Assembly: GCA_009193035.1 (NCBI GenBank)
Contig: SWDT01000038.1
Coordinates: forward strand, 248,001 to 312,000
From: Halicephalobus mephisto
Lineage: Eukaryota; Nematoda; Chromadorea; Rhabditida; Panagrolaimidae
DNA length: 64,000 bases
Direction of reading: 5' to 3'
Shown: one piece after another, positions 12,362 to 23,234 of the stretch
How the letters are laid out: each line of letters opens with the position of its first letter
Position numbering within the stretch: position 1 is the first letter of the stretch
Made by a program: the position numbers and the translations under genes
Notes under the pieces: model-generated
What the model was told of the DNA's origin: nothing
Database searches by the model: none
What the model saw: the letters and a program-made list of their open reading frames with translations, nothing else

Positions 12362-12680
12362 GCTGGTCTAATGTTGCAAGCAGAATGCAGATTTTGGGAT
12401 TTTTAAAACAAAATTAAATATATTAATTGATTTGTTTAAATTTTGCAAGCAGAATGCAGATTTTGGGATTTTTAAAATAAAATTAAACATGTTAATTGAT
12501 TTTTCCAAACTTTGCAAGCAGAATGCAGATTTTGGGATTTTTAAAACAAAATTAAATATATTAATTGATTTGTTTAAATTTTGCAAACAGAGTGCAGATT
12601 TTGGGATTTTTAAAATAAAATTAAATATGTTAATTGATTTTTCCAAACTTTGCAAGCAGAGTGCAGATTTTAATTTTGAC
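12362..12680. repeat. CTGCAG-TTGC family array 2, 69-bp period
   Basis: About four and a half copies of a 69-bp unit starting TTTGCAAGCAGAATGCAGAT. Because 69 is a multiple of three, both strands stay open across the array (a 23-residue repeat on each). Composition and location argue that this is satellite rather than protein. Confidence 0.85.
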
Positions 12681-12921
12681 TTTGATGTTGATCTCTTTGT
12701 AGATTTTGATAATTTTATTTTTTTAAATTACTATTTTGAACTAATCTCAGCTTCTAAAATCCTGGTCTGAAAATAAAAAAATCAATTTTTATGAAATTAG
12801 GAACCAAATACCCCGAGGGACCGGTCGTCGTGGAACCTCTATGAGTTACTTTACTTAATAACTGCATATTTAACGTCGCTTGTGGCCTTTGAGATTATGA
12901 AATGAAGTGAAAATACATTTC

Positions 12922-12932
12922 AGAGCCGGCTC
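12922..12932 (+). other. Acceptor 9 nt before the synaptotagmin ATG
   Basis: ATTTCAG (AG at 12922-12923) is followed by AGCCGGCTC and then ATG. The spacing equals that of aco-2 and szy-2 and suggests spliced-leader addition. The 9 nt are also in frame, so an upstream coding exon could join here instead. Confidence 0.45.
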
Positions 12933-15725
12933 ATGGATACCTTGCTCGTGACGTGCAACCCTATATTCAGAATACTCACGGTATGCATTCCCAGAAGACG
13001 TCGTCGGGATCGAGGAGAGCCTGTGCCGAAGGAAATGGTTCCGACGGAGATTACGGTGCCTCAAGTCGTGCCTTCTTCTTCCACTACTTTGAAAGTTCAG
13101 CCAAATATGGACATTCAGGATCCTTTAGTCTGTAATTACGGTCGTCTCCATTTTAGATTGGACTATGATTTTGTTTCAAATAAGGTGGGACTTTGATTAT
13201 CACACAGCGTAGTTTTTAATTTACAGAATATTAGATGAAGTTCGGAAAGCTGTGGAGGAATTAGAAAGTAGTGTAGATTTGGGTAATCTTCTGAAGAGTC
13301 TAGATTTTACGTCATTAGAGATAACTGTATGGCTTCTGCCTCGGACTTGTAACAGCAAACACGGACTTCTCTCACAAAAATAGTCTCATTTCATGTTTAA
13401 AAATTTTTGTCTTCTGTCATAACTTCCGAGGGACAAACTCTACAGTAGTCTCTAACAACTTAAATTCCAGATGTCATCGAGAGTATACTGAGTTACTAGA
13501 GATTATTGTAGACTCTGTGTCTCGGGAATTGTAGCAGAAAAGACGAGTTTTTTCAAAAAATTGTGAAATTTCATGGTTAAAAACTTGTCTTCTAACTTCC
13601 GAGGGTCATGGTGTACAGTAATGTCTCCCTACTCAAACCACAGACCCCTTTGAGAACATCCTAACAATCTACAGTACTTTCCTATTCCTCCACAACTTCC
13701 TTAATTTCATCTATTCCCTAATTCACAAGCCCTACTGTATTAATTGACTTGGGTTTCAGCTGTCTGTCACAATACTGGAATGTAAAAATTTGCCGGCAAT
13801 GGACAGAAATGGCATGTCTGATCCCTACATCAAGCTGTGTATTCTTCCCGACCGGAAACCAAAATTCGAGACGAAAATTAAAAGAAATAACTTAAATCCG
13901 GTCTTCAACGAAACGTTTTTATTTAATGTAAAAAATTAAAATTAAAATTAAAATTTATTTGTGTTTTTAGATTCCATTTAACGAATTACAACGAAAAACA
14001 CTCCAATTCGTTGTTTTCGATTTCGACAGACTAAGCAAGGATGATCGGATTGGACAAATCCAAATCCCACTAGATACCGTCGACTTCGGGACTTTGGTGG
14101 AAAAATGGCTTCCATTAGATCCTCCAATCGAGGATTCAGATAACGTAATTTTTTATTTTTTATCCAGAATTAAAGATTAGCGAGATTTATTGCTTCAATT
14201 AGCTCCACGGTATTTGTTCCTCTTTCATCCGTGCTAATTTCGAAATTTTTTACCATTAGTATATAGATCTGTGAAATAGTCCGCATCAAAATCAAAATTA
14301 AATCTGCAGTTTGCATGCAATATTTAGGTAGATAAGTCGAGATTAAAGTTGAAGAAAAATTAAATCTGCAGTTTGCATTCAATATTTAGACAGATAAGTC
14401 GAGATTAAAGTTGAAGAAAAATAAAAACTGCAGTTTGCATGCAATATTTAGGTAGATCGATTTACCCAATTACTTTATAAAATTTAATTTTAATGTCGAC
14501 AATTTTTTCTTACTTAATCAAAATATTAGTTTCATTAACAAAAAAATACAAAAATGAAAAAATGAGAAAAGTATAAAAATGAAAAAAATACAAAAAATAA
14601 AAAATAAAAGAAAGAAACGTTTTTTTTCACTTTTAGGATTCTCGTTTGGGAGATATCTGCTTCTCCGTGAGGTACAGACCAGCCACAGGCACCCTGTTGC
14701 TTACAGTAATGGAAGCGAGGAATCTTAAAAAAATGGACGTCGGAGGTTCCAGTGGTCAGTTTTTTTTTTATTTTTATCGAAATAATACATTTTTGGATAT
14801 ATTTTAGATCCCTACGTAAAGCTCTTTCTTTATGAAGGAAAAAAAATGTTAATTAAGAAAAAAACGTCCATAAAATACAAAACTTTGAATCCTTACTACA
14901 ACGAAAGTTTCCGATTCAAAATTCAGCCTGATCATATGGAGGTTTGAAATTATTATTTTAAAAAAATCATTTATTCAAAAAAAGTGAAAATTATTAAAAA
15001 AAAATAAAATTATTTAAAAAAGTAAAAGTTATTTATTTTAAAGAAAATTAATTTTTTAGGAGTACTGTAGGGATGGATGTGGTGTCTGGAACGTTTATTC
15101 ATGGTTTTTTTATTGAAATTAATCCTGAAGAAGTAGATTGAGGGTACAGTACTCCATGTACCCTGATACGGAAGACTGTAGATCCATCCTGACAAAAAGT
15201 CAAAAATCAATTACGAAATCGTTAGAAAAAACCGAAAATTTAGGTTACTTTAGTTTCTGAAAATTTCCAGAAATTCTACTCAGGACCACTTTATTCAAAA
15301 AAGTCGATTTCTAAAATAATATTATAACTATCAGATCCTTAAAAAATTAAAAAATTAATTTCATAATTTAAATCTCAACTGGAAAATTCTAAAATTTCGT
15401 AAAACAATTAATCATGATTTTGTTTTTTTTAAATCAAAATTATTATTTGGATTACTGTAATTTTTAAAAATTAATAAAATTTTGTAAAAAAATTAATTTT
15501 TGGTTTTTAGAAATAAAAAATTTTCAGAGAGTTCACCTGGTGATAAGCGTTTGGGATTACGACAAAATGAGTAAAAACGACTTCATCGGAGAAGTGATCC
15601 TCGGATCTCCTCACATGAACATGCCTGCAATTAGTCTGGCCAGTCAAGAACAGTGGAAAGAAATGATGCTCACCAGAAGGCCTGTCGTCAGATGGCACAC
15701 ACTTCAGAGTCGAGAAAAGGATTAA
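12933..15725 (+). CDS. Synaptotagmin, tandem C2 domains
   Basis: Six exons (12933-13184, 13760-13927, 13971-14144, 14637-14754, 14808-14941, 15528-15725) give 347 residues. C2A runs from [11 protein letters not shown] and contains [13 protein letters not shown] and [13 protein letters not shown], with Ca2+-binding aspartates in place. C2B holds [25 protein letters not shown], a [20 protein letters not shown] polybasic strand and [14 protein letters not shown], ending in the family's [11 protein letters not shown]. Synaptotagmins are Ca2+ sensors for vesicle fusion in neurons and secretory cells. The N-terminus is unclear: the short segment [16 protein letters not shown] before RRRRRDR has cysteines but an internal Arg, so a true membrane span may lie in an unrecognised upstream exon. 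Intron 1 is filled almost wholly by one 528-bp foldback element. Which snt paralogue this is cannot be settled here. Confidence 0.9.
13212..13739. repeat. 528-bp foldback element, copy A
   Basis: It occupies 528 of the 575 bp of synaptotagmin intron 1. Its ends are inverted versions of each other (TAGATGAAGTTCGGAAAGCT near 13232; its partner ends near 13712). Inside lie two shorter imperfect palindromes built on TAGAGATAACTGTATGGC and CTACAGTAGTCTCTA. The reverse complement recurs at 18974-19500. Confidence 0.9.
14290..14460. repeat. CTGCAG-TTGC-GCAA array 3
   Basis: Three copies of the family (AAATCTGCAGTTTGCATGCA, ATATTTAGGTAGATAAGTCG) lie in synaptotagmin intron 3. The unit here is about 72 bp and the copies are close to each other. 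Confidence 0.85.
15142..15310. repeat. GGGTAC...GTACCC dispersed element, copy 1
   Basis: The element starts with 6-bp arms GGGTAC and GTACCC around a 10-bp loop (15142-15163). It continues with GATCCATCCTGACAAAAAGT and TACGAAATCGTTAGAAAAAA to about 15310. It lies in the last synaptotagmin intron. A very similar inverted copy is at 31365-31530; weaker relatives lie near 34990-35160 and 45590-45800. Confidence 0.8.
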
Positions 15726-15769
15726 CGATATATTTACTGTGTTCAAGTTTGTAAAACGGTCCACATCAA

Positions 15770-16185
15770 AATCAAAATCTGCAAGTTGCGTGCAATTTTT
15801 AGATAAGTCAACATAAAAATTTAAATCTGCAGGTTGCGTGCAATGTTTCGGTATGTCGAAATCAAAATTTAAATTTGCAGATTGCCAGCAATATTTAGGC
15901 AACTAAGCCGATATTAAAGTCAAAATTAAATCTGCAGGTTGCTCGCAACGTTTAGGCAACTAAGTCAAATTTGTAATTTTTTACAGTATTTGAATAAATA
16001 AGTCAATATTAAAGTTAAAATCTGCAGATTGCTCGCAACGTTTAGGCAATTGAGTAGACGTTAAAGTTAAAATCATAATCTGCAGGTTGCGTGCAATATT
16101 CTGGGAAATAAACCGACATGTACATATTTATATTGAAGAAGATTTCGAAATCGAAGTAACCTTTGCAGTTTGCCCGCAATATTCG
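15770..16185. repeat. CTGCAG-TTGC-GCAA array 4
   Basis: About seven degenerate copies (AATCTGCAGGTTGCGTGCAA, TGCAGATTGCTCGCAACGTT) begin 45 bp after the synaptotagmin stop. They lie in or just beyond its 3' UTR. Confidence 0.85.
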
Positions 16186-16339
16186 TTAGATTGCTCTATT
16201 CAATTGTTGTCTGAAAATTTAATTTTGATTCTGATGTTAACCGGTTTATAACTTTGGCACTGATTACCTTATATGAAGGTCACAATAAATAATTTCATTA
16301 CTTTTTTAAACAAATCGAGTAATTTTTGGTACGGTACTT

Positions 16340-16700
16340 GAGTGATGTGATATATCTGATACATTAAAACAGCTCTGATATATGAAATATATTATATTCA
16401 ACGTATCGATGTATGAAATGTGATGTCGATGAATCGTATTTGCTGGATTGATACATTGAAACGACTATGATGTATCTGATATATTACATTCAATGTACCG
16501 ATGTATGAAGTGTATATTACTGTATTGTATTCAATATATCTGATACATTAAAACAGCTCTGATATATGAAATATATTATATTCAACGTATCGATGTATGA
16601 AGTGAGATATCGATGAATCGTATTTACTGTACTGGTGCATTAAATATGATGTATCTGATGCATTAGAACTGCTTTGATGTACCCTTTTTGTGTTTAGAGA
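16340..16700. repeat. 184-bp duplication rich in GATGTAT/ATACATC
   Basis: A block beginning TATATCTGATACATTAAAAC at 16351 recurs at 16535. Each block holds shorter inverted motifs (TCTGATATATGAAAT, ACGTATCGATGTATGAA). The left edge, TACGGTACTTGAGTGATGTG, also appears inverted near 31575-31612. Confidence 0.8.
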
Positions 16701-17040
16701 AACAGAAATTTGGTTTGAGTTTTGAAAGCAGACGGGGAACTGCCGTTTTGGGTAACTGAAACTGTCAGTCAATTGTGTCCAGCCCTATGTTCACACTTGA
16801 CGAAAAGTCTCTCCGGATTTGGGTTTATTAACCAAACTTATGGACGGGATTTTGAAGATGTTTTTGGCGTTTTTGCTTTTGTGCAAAATTCGAGATTACT
16901 AGTTTTATTTATTCTATGAAGATTGAAATCCATTGTTTTCGGAAAGTCTTTTATCCTCCAAAGCCGCCGTTAAGTGACAGAAAACGATATCCATCTCATT
17001 TGTTGCCAGTTTTGCCCGACAATGTGGAACCATAAAACAC
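16701..17040. other. Non-repetitive spacer
   Basis: Mixed-composition sequence without an obvious gene. A 65-codon open frame spans 16722-16919 on the plus strand, but its start is not ATG, it resembles no family and it has no splice context. Promoter sequence for the zinc-finger gene is possible. Confidence 0.3.
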
Positions 17041-17720
17041 TTATTTCAGGATTGATTCTTTCCGGAAATCAGAACTTCGTTTTTCAAAGTTGACCGTCAA
17101 AGTTCGACGTAGAATTTTCGACTTTTCGTGGTGGGATAACATATATGAATTTTTTTAAAATCGCTTTTCTAAATTTATAATTAAAATTTAATATCTGGAT
17201 TTTTTAAATTAAAAACTGTATCCCAGTACAACAAATTCAAAAATTTCAAAAACTGTATCCCAACACGAAAAGTCCGAAAATTTCGAAAACTGTATCCCAA
17301 CACGAAAAGTCGAAATTTTGACCTCAAGAACTTCTTTATTTCATCAAAGTTAATGACTAAGGTTAAAGATCGAAATTTTGACTTTTCGTGTTGAGACCAA
17401 ATTCATGAATTTCTCATCTTAAAAATCTGTTTTTCTTAAATTGATAAAATTTGACAACTAAGTTTCTCGAGTTGAAAAAAGACCTAAATTATGTCTTGGA
17501 ACGAAAAGTTGAGAAATTTCGAAAACTATGTCTTGGAACGAAAAGTTGAGAAGTTTCGAAAACTGTGTCTTAGAGCGAGAATATCAATTTTTGATTTCTA
17601 ATTCTGATCATTAACTACTGTATAAATGAATCCAAAGTCAAAATTCGGAGTTTTCGTGTCAGGACGAAAATTGCAATTTTGGATTTTTAATTTCGACCGT
17701 TAATTTTGATAAAAATTGAG
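17041..17720. repeat. CGTGTTGGGA/ACGAAAAGTC repeat cluster
   Basis: Repeated short modules such as TCCCAACACGAAAAGTCGAA, GACTTTTCGTGTTGAGACC and GTCTTGGAACGAAAAGTTGA occur in both orientations. The family also occurs near 8460-8870, 20040-20530, 31040-31300, 34180-34375 and 40130-40300. Confidence 0.75.
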
Positions 17721-17940
17721 CCTGGATTCTTGTGAATTTATTTTAAATGAATTATTCGACGCCATTTTGGAGCGTTTTCCAGGTTCTCGCGAATTCGTAA
17801 TTAATATGCTTCTCATATTTGTCCTGAAATTCGCTTCAGAATTTGCATGTCATTAGCATACCTTAAGCCTAGTGACTAACAAACCGGCATTTCTGTTTCT
17901 TCGGATTTGGATTCATTTCGAAGATATATTTTCCGGAACT

Positions 17941-18847
17941 ATGTCCAAAGCCAGTGTTCCCAGAATCTGGAATCCTGCTCTCGACGAAAATTCCGTTCAG
18001 GAAAAACAAGACCGTATCCTCGGCGAATCCACAGAAAAACTACCTTCACAGGTTCAAAATTTAATTCTTATTAAAAAAAATAAATTTTTTATTAAAAAAA
18101 ATAAATTTTTTATTTAAAAAAATAAATTTTTTATTAAAAAAAATAAATTTTATTAAAATTTTCACTAAAAAAATAATTTTTTATTAAAATTTTTATAAAA
18201 AAAATTTAATTTTTATAAAAAAAAATAAATTTTATTAAAATTTTTATAAAAAAAATAAATTTTTATTAAGATTTTTGTAAAAAAATTAAATTTTGTTTAA
18301 AAAATAATTTTTTATTAAAAAAATAAACTTTATTTAAAAATTCTTATTTTTATTTTAAAAAATTAATTTTTAATTTTTATTTAAAAGTAGATTTTTATAG
18401 AAATTTTTTTAATGATTTTTGATTTTTTAGAATCCGTTTTTATCTATGCCGTTGCCGATTTTTCCCTTCGGGAACCTGTTTTCTAGATTCCCCCCTTTTT
18501 TGATGCCTCCTGTGAATCCGGCAGTTCTGGCTCTTTGTGCCAAATCTATCCAACAACAATCTCGACAGAAAATGTCCTCATCAAAGAAGTCAAATATGGT
18601 CCGTCCTGGACAAGACCCGAAGGAACAGCCCATGACGACCAAAAACGCCGCACCGAATCCAATTGTGAAAGCAATTTTGAACGATTCTGGTGTTTCTGAC
18701 ATCCGATCCATCAATCACAACGTTTGTGCCGTCTGCGGAGAGTCCTTCCGACTCACAGGTGATCTCGTCCACCACATGAGACGCGAACGTTGTCGAAGTT
18801 CTTCCGCGGCCCCATATCAGGTCCCAAAATCGAAAAAACATAAATAA
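17941..18847 (+). CDS. Small protein with one C2HC/C2H2-like zinc finger
   Basis: Two exons (17941-18051 and 18431-18847) give 175 residues. The first 37 residues are charged. The second exon starts with a hydrophobic, Pro- and Phe-rich segment (SMPLPIFPFGNLFSRFPPFL), then a Lys/Ser/Gln-rich linker. Near the end is CAVCGESFRLTGDLVHHMRR followed by ERC. Its spacing, C-x2-C-x12-H-x5-C, fits a zinc finger with Cys as the last ligand, and the basic tail KSKKHK could be a nuclear localisation signal. Nucleic-acid binding is inferred from the finger; I do not recognise the family. The start is the first ATG in frame and no acceptor lies close upstream. It sits between the arms of the inverted 528-bp elements. 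Confidence 0.7.
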
Positions 18848-18973
18848 ATTCAATTTTTTAATTTTTAAATTAATCCGAAAACATTTCTTTGTGATAAACT
18901 TTTCCGGCTACAGTAATCGGAATTACAGATGAGTAAAAATTGGGATTTTTGCAGGATTACGGTATCGAAGACC

Positions 18974-19500
18974 TACAGTAGGGTCTGTGAATTAGGGAAT
19001 AGATGAAATTGAGGAAGTTGTGGAGGAATAGGAAAGTACTGTAGATTGTTAGGATGTTCTCAAAGGGGTCTGTGGTTTGAGTAGGGAGACATTACTGTAC
19101 ACCATGGCCCTCAGAAGTTAGAAGACAAGTTTTTAAACATGGAATTTCACAATTTTTGGAAAAACTCGTCTTTTCTGCTACAATTCCCGAAGCACAGAGT
19201 CTACAGTAATCTCTAGTAACTCAGTATACTCTCGATGACATCTGGAATTTAAGTTGTTAGAGACTACTGTAGAGTTTGTCCCTCGGAAGTTATGACAGAA
19301 GACAAAAGTTTTTAAACATGAAATGAGACGATTTTTGTGAGAGAAGTCCGTGTTTGGTGTTACAAGTCCGAGGCAGAAGCCATACAGTTATCTCTAATGA
19401 CGTAAAATCTAGACTCTTCAGAAGATTACCCAAATCTACACTACTTTCTAATTCCTCCACAAATTTCCGAACTTCATCTAATATTCTGTAAATTAAAAAC
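18974..19500. repeat. 528-bp foldback element, copy B (inverted)
   Basis: This is the reverse complement of 13212-13739 along its whole length, with scattered substitutions. It lies between the zinc-finger gene and the 3' end of the 7TM receptor gene. Both copies end in the same bases (TACAGTAGGG side and TGTAAATTAAAAAC side). Confidence 0.9.
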
Positions 19501-19617
19501 TTTACTATACGTTTCTCTACATGGTTTGTATTTTCGCCATATACGAATATCGATCCTATGTAGTCACAATTGCTCTGAATGTGTTTATTGACTAATTGTT
19601 TACAATATAATAAGTTC

Positions 19618-22600
19618 CTAAGAAATGCCCACAGGTGCCTTGTTTGCGGCTCTGACGTGAGACACCGGACTGACTTTCGTGACGTTGCTGCCGACGATTA
19701 AACTTGTTTTTCCTGGAAGTTTCTCCAATATGCGTGTGATTTGTCGTCTGTATTCGCCATAGAAGACGTAATTCATTACCGTATGACAAAGTGAAAGAAA
19801 TCTAAAATTTGTAAAAAAATAAGAAATTAGAAGGGTATCGTACCCTGTGGTGGCGTAGGTGAGACTCACGAGGATGTTGTTCGGGGTGAACCAGTGCCAA
19901 CTGGCCCCGATCATCACGACACTAGGGGCGGCACTCAGGATGATGTCGAAGAAGGTCATAGCTATGAACACCTCCAACATAGGCCCTTTCTTCCCCACGG
20001 CAGTTATCCCTTTTGTCGTAGTCTTAAAATTATATTATTTCGAAACTAAAAACGAATTTTTTTACAAAACGGTCCCGACACGAAATTTTAGAACTTTCCA
20101 GTCGGGACCAAAAAGTAAAAAATTTAGTATTTACATAGTTATTCAAAAAATCAACTGTGATGAAAAATTTAAAAAACTAAAAATAAATTTTTTTTACGAA
20201 ATGGTCCTGAAACGAAATTTTAGAACTTTCCAGTCGGGACCAAAAAGTAAAAAATTTAGTATTTACATAGTTATTCAAAAAATCAACTGTGATGAAAAAT
20301 TTAAAAAACTAAAAATAAATTTTTTTTACGAAACGGTCTCAACACGAAATTTCGGAGTTTTCCAGTTGGGACCAAAAAGTAGAAAATTTAGTATTTTTAA
20401 AAATCCAATTATGATGAGAAATTAAAAAAACTATAAACGAATTTTTTTACGAAACAGTCTTGAAACGAAATTTTAGAACTTTCCAGTTGGGACCAAAAAG
20501 TAAAAAATTTGGTATTTTTGTAAGCAAGAAAACAATTGAATTATTTTAAAAATTAAATTTTGTAAGAAATAATTCCGATGAGACTTTCTAGAACTTGTTA
20601 GAAATTTGGGTTACAGTGATTTCAGCCTAGTGTTGGTTATTTCATAATCGTACGTAATTTCGCAACCAATTATATTCCGAAAATTAGAAACAATTGTTTT
20701 GCTAAAAATCAGAAATTTTAAATTTTCCATTTTTGACGATTTTGAAAATTTCTACAAAATGTAAGTTCTTAGAAAATCCGGCAGGGATTCTAGAAGCTTC
20801 TAGAAAATTCGATGGGGATTTCCGAAGTTTTTAGAAAGTCCTATGGAGATTCTAGAAGTTTAATGAGGCTTCTAGAAAATTCGATGGAGATTCTAGAAGC
20901 TTCTGGAAAATTCGATGAGGATTTCCGAAGTTTTTAGAAAGTCCTATGGAGATTCTAGAAGTTTAATGAAGTTTTTAGAAGTTTTCAGAAAACGATGAAG
21001 ATTCTAGAAACTTCTAGAAAATTTGACGGAGATTTTAGAAATCTGACAAAAATTTCAGAAGCTTCTAGAAATCTGACAGATTTGAGAAATCTCTAAAAAC
21101 TCCCCAATTATTATAAAAAAGACGAATTGTAATGACTATAGTTTAAGAAAGTTTTTAAATTCTGAATTGAATGGTATATGGTATTTCGGGGAATTCAGAT
21201 GAAGATAACGAACCTTGTGGAGATGGGCGATGATGCAAAGTGAAACGAAACTTCCGAAGTAAGCGAAAGGAACGAATAAAAAGTGAAAAGTCGAAAAAGC
21301 AACGGAAGTGGAAGAAATAATTGCACAATGCTGAGTACTTGTGGATTCGGCATGTGCGAATTCTGTGTTCGCGGACAATGCCGCCCAGATCAACGAACAT
21401 AACACGCATAAAAGGACGAAAAAAATCAACATTATCTTTATCCTGAACGAGAATATTCTGTTATACAAGCCTGGTTTGTGGACCGCAATTATCCGCTCGC
21501 TGAAATTCCAAAAAACACGTTACTCGACATTTGTGTCCTGGGCATTTATATCCAAAAATTTCTAAACTTAATATTTATGTCCAAAAATTCCTAATTTTAA
21601 TATTTATGTCCAAAAATTCCTAATTTTAATATTTATATCCAAAAATTCTTAATTTTAATATTTTTATCCAAAAATTTCCAATTTTAATATTTTTATCAAA
21701 AATTTCTAAATTTAATATTTATATCCAAAAATTCTTAATTTTAATATTTTTATCCAAAAATTTCCAATTTTAATATTTATATCAAAAAAGTTCCAATTTT
21801 AATATTTATACCCAAAAACTCCTAATTTTAATACTTTTATCTAAAAATTTAAAGTATTTTAAACAACTTTTTGTAGGATTTTAAAAATTATTTTGAATAA
21901 AATTTGAATTCTTAAAAAAGCTTTGAGATTTTAGATGTTCTTAAAATTAGCAATTAGGTTTCAGAATTTAGAATTTTCGAAGTTGATTATTGAATCTGAT
22001 TTCAGATTCGGAATCTACGGGTCTGGTTACTGTATTTCAGATACTTTTTACTTTACTTTAAGGATATTCAAAAAATTCTAAAATTGTAATTTAAAATTAG
22101 TCTTCAAAATCCAGGATTCTGGAGGTTAATTACTAATTTTGACTTCAGATTCGGAATCTACTGGTCTGGTTACTGTATTTCAGATACTTTTTACTTTACT
22201 TTAAGGGTATTCAAAAAATTCTAAAATTGTAATTTAAAATTAGTCTTCAAAATCCAGGATTCCGGAAGTGAATTACTAATTTTGGCTTTAGATTCAGAAT
22301 CTAAGGTCTAATTACTGTACTTTAGGTACTTTTTGGTCAATTATAAGAACATCTAAATGTTCATCTTTGAGCTCCATAAAAAAACTGAAAATTAAAATAA
22401 TCTTTAAAATTCCACATAAAAAATTTATTTAAAATGTTTTTTGATTTTTGAGTTATAATTATTGGATTTTGGACATAAACATTTCAGATAAAAACGAAAT
22501 CAGTTCAAAGATTAAAAACACTTACGTAGACACCAGGACAGTCATCCAGGAAGGGATCTCCGTTCCCAGGATCAACGGAATTGGCCAGTATCTCTAAATT

Positions 22601-23189
22601 TAAAAAACATTAAAAAATTTAAAAAAATCGAAAAAATTTTAAAAAACATTAAAAAATTTTAAAAAATATTAAAAAATTTAAAAAAATATTAAAAAATTTA
22701 AAAAAGTTGAAAAATATTTAAAAAAAACTAAAAACTTTTTGAAAATATTTTTAAAATTTCAGAAAAAAATTAAGAATCTTTTTAAATATTTAAAAATATA
22801 TAAAATTTTAAGAAAATTAAATAATTTTTAAGAATTTTAAAAAATCCTTTTTAAAATTAAATAAATTTTATTTAATGTTATTTTACCGTATAGAAACAGT
22901 CATGAATCGTTATAGGGACGTTGAATCTACCCATGACTAACTGTGATCCTCGGCCGATCCCTGTCAGGATATACGATATCCCGTTGACTATCTCGCCCGC
23001 ATCCACGACGATGTGAAAAATATAATTATTTCGAAGTTCTCGATTTTTGATAAAAACGTAAATATTCAAACTATTAGCGAAGATAGCTACAGTACCCAGG
23101 ACCAAATACAGTATGCACATGAAAGCAGTATGAGCTGGATCATCTTGTTTAAAGTCTTCTTCGACTTCTGTTGAAGAAACATAATCCAT
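19618..23189 (-). CDS. Seven-transmembrane serpentine (chemoreceptor-like) GPCR
   Basis: Five exons read leftwards (23189-22887, 22593-22526, 21499-21214, 20022-19844, 19801-19618) give 339 residues, a normal length for nematode serpentine receptors. Hydrophobic spans include MCILYLVLGTVAIFANSLNI (TM1), FHIVVDAGEIVNGISYILTG (TM2), PIPLILGTEIPSWMTVLVST (TM3), IKIMLIFFVLLCVLCSLIWA (TM4) and further spans in exons 3-5. STERIIAVHKP after TM3 stands in for the DRY region and VMNYVFYGEYRRQI ends TM7. The ligand is unknown; a plasma-membrane sensory role is inferred from the family. I cannot assign it to a named class. The ATG lies 10 nt after a TTTCAG acceptor. Introns 2 and 3 are long (1,026 and 1,191 bp) and packed with tandem repeats, including heat-shock-element motifs. 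Confidence 0.87.
20040..20530. repeat. About 121-bp tandem repeat in receptor intron 3
   Basis: Four copies carry CGAAATTTTAGAACTTTCCA, GTCGGGACCAAAAAGT and TTTAGTATTTACATAGTTAT. The plus-strand frame across them stays open for 188 codons only because of the repeat, and it starts inside the antisense of receptor exon 4. Confidence 0.85.
20787..21075. promoter_or_regulatory. Cluster of heat-shock-element motifs
   Basis: TTCTAGAAGCTTCTAGAA at 20788-20805 plus AATTC to 20810 gives five perfect alternating nTTCn/nGAAn pentamers. A copy 103 bp on (20891-20913) again gives five. Three pentamers lie at 20870-20882, four at 21002-21019 and three at 21058-21070. This matches the HSF-1 consensus. The cluster lies inside receptor intron 3; HSF-1 binding there is inference. 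Confidence 0.65.
21560..21845. repeat. About 35-bp tandem repeat in receptor intron 2
   Basis: Eight or so copies of TTTAATATTTATGTCCAAAA plus ATTCCTAATT, diverging towards the right. It starts immediately upstream (in the gene's sense, 3' end of the intron) of exon 3. Confidence 0.85.
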
Positions 23190-23201
23190 TTTTAAAAATC
23201 T
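23190..23201 (-). other. Probable spliced-leader acceptor of the 7TM receptor
   Basis: On the minus strand AAATTTCAG (AG at 23201-23200) is followed by 10 nt and the ATG. The layout matches aco-2 and szy-2. Confidence 0.55.
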
Positions 23202-23234
23202 GAAATTTTTTAAAATTACGACAAAATTAAAAAT

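Noticed and set aside
12981..12994. GTATGCATTCCCAG read as an intron in the first synaptotagmin exon
   Set aside because: Fourteen bases is too short to splice and the frame is open through it.
12953..13135. Alternative frame in the first synaptotagmin exon
   Set aside because: It stops before the C2A start, whereas the chosen frame runs into [11 protein letters not shown].
19859..20425. 188-codon plus-strand ORF
   Set aside because: It starts antisense to receptor exon 4 and continues through a 121-bp intronic tandem repeat.
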